From positions 33,841,771 to 33,905,770 of the forward strand of contig NW_027467782.1 of the NCBI RefSeq assembly GCF_004210375.1: a DNA stretch of 64,000 nt, given 5' to 3'. The notes under the pieces were generated by a model, which searched no databases, had not been told where the DNA came from, and was given only the letters and a program-made list of their open reading frames with translations. The position numbers and the translations under genes were made by a program. Shown in pieces: positions 58,001-64,000 of the stretch; the first letter of the stretch is position 1, and each line of letters begins with the position of its first letter. This DNA is from Tachypleus tridentatus. Taxonomy: Eukaryota > Arthropoda > Merostomata > Xiphosura > Limulidae.

Positions 58001-61000
58001 CTGACAAAAACATTCATCATATTAAAATATTATACAAAACAAAAATGTTTAAAACTGAAATACCAGACACTTATTTTTATCAATCTGAGCATAAAATAAC
58101 ACTGTGTAACAAAATTTTTACTTTTAATGCTAATACAATCAAGTCCATTTTGCAGAACTGCCTTATTACTAGTCAAATTTTCTTCTAGTCCTCCATTGCA
58201 GTCAACAGCAGTGCTCGTGACACTCTCAACACTAAGTCCACTGTGCTCACCGTAGTCACTCAACTCTTCTTCTTCGACTCCATGCTCAGTTATACTACCA
58301 CTGGTGCAACTAGCTGTGTCACTGCTGTTCTTCTAAGTCTGACTCAGAATCACCTGAATCATTGTTTTCATAACACACAGAAATTAGTTAGCAATTGATA
58401 ATGACAAATTTTTTGTCGTACGTTTATTCGACCAAACACATGAACTGGTTTGAAATGATTAAAAAAGGCCACTGATTTTATACTTTACATAGAACATGAA
58501 TGATAAGAACTTAGAGGTCATAAACAGCACAAGTACGTCGTATATCATACACCTAAATATATCAAAATAATATCAGGATTTCCTAAAGCCTTTTGAGATG
58601 CTGACCCCTTTAGAAATTTATAAAGCAGTCACTGATTCTCAAATTCATAGAACATAAATTAGAAGTGAAACTTCAAAATATAATCAACTTTTATGATGCA
58701 ATCATTAGGAAACATAAAATGTGAAAAAAGAATGAGGTTTTCTCTAAAAGTTGCCTGATGAATATCGGACTGTAGGGTTCAGAGTTTGAGTCTCAAGTCC
58801 CTGAAGTTTCTAACATTACACCTATTTCTCTGTCTCTTCAGAAGTCCAACCATTTACATGACTAATTGCAGTTTTAACAACATACAAACTTGGAGAGTCA
58901 TACAGCAGTTAGATGCATAGGACAACTTTAGCACAGGAGTTATTTCTGTCCTCCTATCAACACTTAAGTCCTTATTCACCCCTTTACAGTCTCACCAAAC
59001 CAAGGGGATCAATATCAACCATTCTGGGAAACCCTAATTTACATGATAAAGAATTTTGACACACATTTGAGAAATTACAAAGTTTTATATTTAAATATCC
59101 ATAACAAAGATATAAATGAAAAATATAAAGTTATTACTGAAATAAACCTCAAAAATGTGACAAGAAAAAACAAAGAAATAATAATATCTGATCTATTAGA
59201 AGTCATAAAAATCAAGAAGATAAATTGGAACTATTTTAAACTGTTCTGGTCATCCTTATGATGAAGTCCAAAACTTGATAAATACCATTAATAACTTTAA
59301 TCCAACATGAGGTTGTTTGACATAATCTATTGCAAAACATAAATTATTTTCAAAGTAAAAAAGTCTCTGTCATAAAGAACGTAATAATATTGAACAATTT
59401 TATACAGAAATAATACAATCTGTTAGACACTTTAAAATATATACTTACAATATTTAAAAATACCATGCAATGCATCCGAGATAAATAATAATGATACGAT
59501 AAAATCTGTGTCACTAAAGTTACTAATGACCAGACAATATTTTTATAGTAAAGATGTATTTTATACAAACAAAATTGAAAATTACCAATCCTGAAATTTT
59601 TTTAAAATAAAAATATCATATTAACATTATTGTGAGATATCTAACCAGTCACAAGTTGAAATGGTGAAATGTATTAAAATCTTGAAGAATATTTATCTGG
59701 GAAATGTAATGTGACATCGTGGTTATCGTTAAGTTTCCACAAAGCTTTGTTAGCATTTAATCACTATGTTGTACAGCATAACTGTCACAGTTTTACATTT
59801 TTAACATAAAGGGTGTTTTACCATTTCACTATGAATAATTTACAATTATAATATTTTAAGTACTTCTGGATATGAAATTTCATTATCTTGACTTCCAAAT
59901 CACTTTTATAGTATTCAGTGCAAACTACAGACAAATACCCAAATTTAAACCTACAGCTTTATATAATTACATTTTCATGTTTACAAAATACAATTTCATG
60001 AAAGTTCTTAAATGGTGTCACATCTGTGCTAAAGTACAAACATTTAAACCTAATGACTCAGAAGAGCTAATTTGACAAATTATAAACTGTGCCCAAGTAC
60101 AACTGGTCACAGTGATGACCCTGTAAATATTTTCTGAAAACTGTGAAAACAGAACAGCTACATTTGTACAGATAGTTGGTGCTTTATTGACACAGTTTTG
60201 CAAGCCTGATAAAAGATATGAATATTCAATCATAATGAAAATAAATACATTTTTTATTGAGATTTGTTATATACCTTCTTCAGTAATTAATACTTTTCAA
60301 ATTTTCTGGCTCTTTCTGTTACAAAGATTTATTCATAACCTACCATCATGAACTTTAACAAAGGTATCACCACCAAAATGGTCAGAGTAGTTAAAAATAT
60401 GTTTGCTAACCATATTCTTAGACTTGACCAATCTATCTTCACAAAATAACACGTTGTTTTACTATTCTTTGATTGTTTGTTTAAACAGAGTGTTTGTGAT
60501 GAAACTTAGTTCAATGGACGATAACTGCTGTAAAATCACAAGTGTAGAGGATGAAATTTTGAAGTCTTCCACTTGAAGACGAGAGGTGGAAGACTTTCCA
60601 AATGTTATCATCTACACTTGTTTTTCTCCAACAGGCAGTTGCCATCTATTCATGTAAGTTTCATCAAGTTATTTTACTTGTGTTATTTACATACAATAAA
60701 CCTAACAAAATAAATAAGGATTTGAATCAAAATAATATATTGGTGTTACCTTCACTACCCTCTAAATTTAACTAATGTCTGGTCGTAAGAGAAACTTTTC
60801 ATAGCTTTCAAACAGATATAATTTAATACAAAAAACACCTTTTAACAATGAGAAACACACCTAAAGAAACTAAAAATAAAAGTATCAGATCTCTAGTTTA
60901 GTTTTATGTTTACTAAACTTTTCACAAGATTCCTCTGTTCATCTCTAAGGACCTCTGCTTAAATATTTTACTTGCTTCACACTGATGGAAACAGTTTATA

Positions 61001-61764
61001 ATATGCTCCATCTAATGGCATTCAAACCTTATTTGTAGCTATATTCTTTATGCTTTTCTTCATTGTAGTTCAGACTACATGCTGTGACATTATAAAAGGG
61101 TGGAATTGAAAAACTGTAATAATAAAAATAAGGAAAGAAACATAAAATGTTTAATTATGTATTTAAAGTATGATAGTTTATTTATCTATAAACCAATGTT
61201 TTGGGATGGAATGAAAATTTGAAAATAATTTAAAGTCGCACCATTTACAAGAGATTCCCCTCAAAGCTGTATGCAAACAAGTTTACATTTTTTAAATTTT
61301 CATTCCAATTTTTATCAAAAAAATGTTACAAAATGAAAAAATAACCAATTCTAAAGTATTTTGAGGTAGAAAATGTTGAATTAGAGTTTTCTATGATAAC
61401 TATATTGGGTAAAATCTTTTACCTTTTACTAATTGAACTGGCGTGTGTGTTTTCTCATAGCAAAGCCACATTGGGCTATCTGCTGAGTCCACCGAGGGGA
61501 ATTGAATCACTAATTTTAACATTGTAAATCTGTAGAGTTACTGCTGTACCAGCGAGGCACTACAGAACTGGTAGTTATCTACTTTTATTTCATGTAATAG
61601 TTAAATTAAAATAAACAAATTTTAACACCTTCACTTAATTCTGAATCTTCCTGACTAGTACTACACCTTCACTTAATTCTGAATCTTCCTGACTAGTACT
61701 ACTTTGTTTTCTTCTCCTAGACACTCAGCGACAAAGATCGTTCCTTGATTTTCTTTAGAAACCT
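51954..61764 (-). CDS. SMG5: SMG5, nonsense-mediated mRNA decay factor (partial, both ends missing)
   Basis: SMG5 pairs with SMG7 to bind phosphorylated UPF1 and trigger decay of mRNAs with premature stops. Proposed exons: 61764-61667, 58353-58122, 57935-57773, 56430-56273, 55824-55788, 55072-54941, 54017-53952, 53673-53517, 52044-51954. Matches in order: acidic Ser-rich region ([21 protein letters not shown]), [71 protein letters not shown], then RFVIVVPSV and [18 protein letters not shown] of the PIN domain. Phases agree from 55072 to 51954 and at 61667/58353; the joins around 56.3-57.8 kb are incomplete and an exon is probably missed there. The 14-3-3-like N-terminus probably lies beyond 64 kb and the last PIN exons were not found. 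Two exons carry single-base frame breaks. Confidence 0.83.
53517..53673 (-). CDS. SMG5: SMG5 PIN-domain exon 1
   Basis: Begins [12 protein letters not shown], then [20 protein letters not shown] and [16 protein letters not shown] is the start of the SMG5 PIN fold and RFVIVVP is its next strand. SMG5's PIN domain is known to lack the full catalytic Asp set of SMG6, so it is read as a non-catalytic fold. Donor GTAAGT, phase 1. Confidence 0.85.
53952..54017 (-). CDS. SMG5: SMG5 exon before the PIN domain
   Basis: 22 codons, phase 0 at both ends, between ATTTCTCAG and [26 protein letters not shown], then LK. It matches the NRLMRDMAQLRLQLE helix that leads into the PIN domain of SMG5. Confidence 0.75.
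54573..54908. repeat. 42-bp minisatellite, 8 copies, next to an SMG5 donor
   Basis: Unit agagatggacaccagtaact plus agtcaataacacaataacattt; starts at 54575, 54617 and so on. On the minus strand it is an open 130-codon frame ([14 protein letters not shown] repeated). It begins within 20-35 bp of the donors of the SMG5 exon, so it is intronic. Confidence 0.9.
54941..55072 (-). CDS. SMG5: SMG5 exon with tandem donors
   Basis: 44 codons after [29 protein letters not shown], then a Ser/Glu-rich piece ending EKGFSGA. It matches the VRICCIRSFGHFIARL region of vertebrate SMG5. Two GTAAGT donors lie 15 bases apart (54940 and 54925); the second would add VSTEA in frame. Confidence 0.68.
55788..55824 (-). 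CDS. SMG5: SMG5 micro-exon (candidate)
   Basis: 37 bases between TTTTGTTCAG and GTAAGT, encoding [12 protein letters not shown] with phase 0 exit into the next exon. Too short to recognise alone; included because of its strong splice sites and phase. Confidence 0.45.
56273..56430 (-). CDS. SMG5: SMG5 exon with LPED motif
   Basis: Reads [18 protein letters not shown], then [18 protein letters not shown], the L-P-E-D-x-x-L-R motif shared by SMG5, SMG7 and EST1 proteins. Acceptor TTTTCCGATGCTAG, donor GTTAGT. Its exit phase does not fit the next recognised exon, so a small exon or another donor is missing. Confidence 0.7.
56540..57560 (-). mobile_element. Tc1/mariner element relic in an SMG5 intron
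   Basis: Minus-strand frames give [11 protein letters not shown] and HDKDILGYF, then [20 protein letters not shown] and [20 protein letters not shown], matching the DPDG, Q-D-N-A-P-x-H and S-P-x-E-N-x-W blocks of Tc1 transposases. Stops interrupt it. Similar ends (ttaaacttttgaccagc near 57360 and ttaaggttttggccagc near 57540) may be parts of the element's terminal sequence. It lies between the SMG5 exons at 56430 and 57773. Confidence 0.75.
57773..57935 (-). CDS. SMG5: SMG5 exon, EST1-like helical region
   Basis: Encodes [20 protein letters not shown], then [19 protein letters not shown], which lines up with the EGLLPAVKVFLDWLRTNPD region of vertebrate SMG5. Three donors are possible (GTAACT after DII, GTGATT after TYGE, GTATAT at 57772). 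The acceptor at 57936 keeps phase with the previous exon; another AG lies 9 bases upstream. Confidence 0.72.
58122..58353 (-). CDS. SMG5: SMG5 acidic Ser-rich exon, frame-broken
   Basis: Begins DSESDLEE, then after a frame break [20 protein letters not shown] and [16 protein letters not shown], ending NGLDCISIK. The composition matches the acidic Ser-rich middle of SMG5. It is 232 bases where the flanking phases need 231, so one base too many is present near 58325 (ttgttcttct on the + strand). Donor GTAAAA. Confidence 0.6.
59000..60490. other. SMG5 intron, AT-rich
   Basis: One minus-strand open piece near 60360-60440 ([17 protein letters not shown]) ends at a possible donor GTAGGT but does not fit the SMG5 phase chain. 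Nothing else seen. Confidence 0.4.
60500..60668. mobile_element. Fold-back (palindromic) element
   Basis: Left arm gatgaaacttagttcaatgg through aaatcacaagtgtaga to gaagtcttccacttgaagac pairs with the right arm read in reverse (gatgaaacttacatg, aacaagtgtagatga, ggaaagtcttccacctc). The two arms fill nearly the whole element, so it can form one long hairpin. Reads as a non-autonomous DNA element. Lies in the SMG5 intron between 58353 and 61667. Confidence 0.65.
61443..61565 (-). mobile_element. SINE family 3
   Basis: ctcatagcaaagccacattg, ctgctgagtccaccgagggg and ctgtaccagcgaggcac; a tRNA-like head with a different body from families 1 and 2. Confidence 0.65.
61626..61701. repeat. 38-bp direct repeat, 2 copies
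   Basis: Unit caccttcacttaattctgaa plus tcttcctgactagtacta, starting at 61626 and 61664. It duplicates the 3' end of the SMG5 acidic-region exon together with its donor. Confidence 0.85.
61667..61764 (-). CDS. SMG5: SMG5 acidic-region exon, frame-broken
   Basis: Follows a strong TTTATTTTTCAG acceptor. One frame gives [14 protein letters not shown], the next gives [18 protein letters not shown], which matches the basic-then-acidic order of SMG5 before its Ser-rich region. The exon is 98 bases where 97 would chain to the next one, so one extra base is present around the SLSLS/RRRK junction. The last 38 bases, including the donor GAAG/GTGT, are tandemly duplicated. Confidence 0.55.
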
Positions 61765-61921
61765 CTGAAAAATAAACAAAGAAGAAGAAAGAAACAAAAT
61801 TATTTTTCAATGGCACGAAAATAACAAAATTTACTAGCAATAAACAAAACAGGTTTTTTTTTTCCAGTATGTCACTGTCCAAAGTTACAAAGTTCCTTTA
61901 AATAAGAGTAAATATGCATAA

Positions 61922-62202
61922 ATTGTGTGTTTGTTTTGAATTTTGTGCAAAGTTACGTGAAGGCCATCTGAAGTAGCAGTCCTAATTTAGCAGTGCAAGA
62001 CTAGATAGAAGGCAGCTAGTCATCACCACCCACTGCCAACTCTCGGGCTTCTATTTTACCAACAAATAGTGGGATTGAGTCTCACATTATAACAACCTCA
62101 TGACTGAAAGGGTGAGCATGTTTGGTGTGACGGGGATTCAAACCCGCGACTCTCGTGTTATGAGTTGAGTGCCTTAACCACCTGGCCATGCCAGACCAAA
62201 TA
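61922..62202 (-). mobile_element. SINE family 1, full length
   Basis: From tgtgtttgttttgaattttg to the head ccacctggccatgccagacc. Confidence 0.85.
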
Positions 62203-62204
62203 TG

Positions 62205-64000
62205 CAAGGGATCTTCAAGTCAATAGACAGGACTTAAGTATTTTATCACAGAATTACACGACCCTGACCATTATATCACACTGATTACAAATATCCCAAA
62301 ACATTTTAACAAGCATCTCAAAATCTTTGGACCATCAGTTTTATTTGGCAGTCTCCACAAGGGGAAGTTTTAAGGTGTTAAACAGTTTTAAGAATTTCCA
62401 AAGACTAACTACCACATAACATTAATTTTTTTAAATGCATGTGACAATCATTCTCTTGTAATTCCATTGTTGGTTAGGGTGGTATTACTTTATTACTTGC
62501 ATTTGAATATCACTCTTATACATTCTAAATTACTTTTTGTGTTACTACTTACTTACACAGGACCTCATGATTATAAAGAGAGCAACATGCCTACCTTAAG
62601 CTACAGGTTCAGTATGAGAAGTTAATTTTTTATTAATGGAAGCTCCTTGAAAAAAGGCATACAAAAGAGATGATGAGTTAATAGTGTGAAACTGTCCTCG
62701 TTTTCTTGTAATGAAATTTTTTATTGGAAGTAAAAAAACTGATATATAAAATATTTTTACAGACTCATCTTGTGTTATCCCTATTACTAACAGTAAACCT
62801 TCTTGAATTTACAATTGAAGGTAAAGAGAGCTTTGAGAACATGGCTGTATCATGCTAAAAATATCCCTGGAAAAATGTTAATTTACTTTATTCAGTGAAC
62901 TTTCTTCAAAGATAATAACAGCTGGGGCAAAATCTTGCTATTTGCCAATCAGCTATTTAAGGGGGAAGATATACATACAAACGTGATCACCAAATGGGAA
63001 TGACTAGGGTTGTAAAATTTGTACAAGGATTATAACATAGGATGGGAAATCAAAAGATGGAATCTCTAACAGAAAAATGTAAAAATGTCTTAACTGAAGA
63101 TAAATAGCAATGTATAAATAAACTTCTGTTTAATCCAGATTGTTAAATCCTCATTCTTCATAATGAACATTATGAAATGATTCAAGCAAATAACTCAAAA
63201 TATTCAAATATCCTGTATCATGTTAAAAATTCAGTAAATTTTCTTTTTCCTTCACAACCACTGTACTTAATATCACATTAGGACATATGATTGCATGAAC
63301 AAAAGAAAGAGGAACACTAAAAAATTTATCAGACAAGGATACATTGCTACAGCTGTACCAAACTATCCTTAAAACATCTCAAACTGAATGTTATGAAATA
63401 AAATATAATGCCACAATAATAATGTATGTTGAATAAAGTTGTGATGTTTACTTCCATAAAAATAATTTTACATCATTATAAGCAGAAGTATCAAATGAGA
63501 GGAACATCTTGATATTGTGTCATAAAAATTGTCTTCTTATTTTAGTTGTTAAAAACAAACAGTAACAAAGGCTGTAGATTATATTCATCACGTTTTTATG
63601 ACCTACAAATGAAATGATGTCTGATAAAAGTACTTGAGGGAGAAGTATATGTATCTAGAGTTGCATAGTAAATGTTACTACAAAGAACTGTGACCATACA
63701 GCAATATCTGTAAGTCACACACATCCTATAATAAAAACAATCTACAAAAAACATTTTGGAAACTATGTACTAGTCATTCTGTTAACAACTGTATTATTAT
63801 TTCTTAACTTAAAAAACAACAACCAACATCTCATTGAAGTATGCTTGTTTGTTATTGGATAAAACAACATAGTTTCATATAATATAGTACTCGTAAATAC
63901 ATACAAATTACTGTTTAAAACATTAAAATTAACACCAGCTAACAAAACGACACTAAGTATACAATTAACTTTTAATGTATTCTATCCATTCATCCATCCA
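62205..64000. other. AT-rich DNA upstream of the SMG5 exons found
   Basis: Probably more SMG5 intron. I found no exon of the 14-3-3-like N-terminal region. Confidence 0.4.

Noticed and set aside
60340-60440. Minus-strand open piece [17 protein letters not shown] with a possible donor as an SMG5 exon
   Set aside because: The SMG5 exons at 61667 and 58353 already join in phase, and the peptide does not resemble SMG5.

Overview
The window is animal nuclear DNA, AT-rich, with split genes (GT-AG introns), minisatellites and many tRNA-derived SINEs. The commonest SINE has a tRNA-like head, a body containing ggcagctagtcatcacca and an aaacaaac tail. I recall this family from horseshoe crabs, and all gene content fits an arthropod or chelicerate, so Xiphosura is my best guess. 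That assignment rests on recall, not on a search.

Left part (1-24 kb): SINEs of two tRNA-derived families, a decayed Ty3/Gypsy polyprotein (about 3.6-5.0 kb), three minisatellites (5.95, 8.88 and 9.43 kb), a possible promoter plus non-coding first exon (about 8.4 kb), and a tandemly duplicated minus-strand gene (10.9-23.5 kb). That gene reads signal peptide, one Ig domain, a short Cys exon, an ephrin-receptor-like Cys-rich exon, then three exons I cannot assign to a family. The six exons chain without a phase conflict. The two copies carry different lesions: the copy near 23.5-15 kb has single-base frame breaks, and the copy near 14.9-11 kb has a wrecked Ig exon, a missing exon and an 8-bp frame break.

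Middle part (24-34 kb): poor in genes. It holds a DIRS-like RNase H scrap, an intact 147-codon hAT dimerisation-domain ORF, a Tc1/mariner relic, SINEs and featureless AT-rich DNA.

Right part (34-62 kb): two minus-strand genes of RNA metabolism in head-to-tail order. The first is SMN (survival motor neuron; Tudor exon near 48.1 kb, YG-box exon near 36.4 kb, Cys-rich terminal exon near 34.1 kb). Upstream of it is SMG5 (nonsense-mediated decay factor; acidic exons near 61.7 and 58.2 kb, EST1-like exons near 57.8-55.0 kb, PIN-domain exons near 53.6 and 52.0 kb). Neither is complete: the SMN first exons and the SMG5 ends were not found. SMN introns hold an unassigned three- or four-exon chain (42.1-40.7 kb) and a long purine-biased repeat (42.2-45.4 kb). 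SMG5 introns hold a Tc1 relic, a 42-bp minisatellite and a fold-back element.

The least described item is the duplicated Ig/Cys-rich gene with its unassigned C-terminal half. Many open frames elsewhere look like chance frames in AT-rich DNA and are left out.
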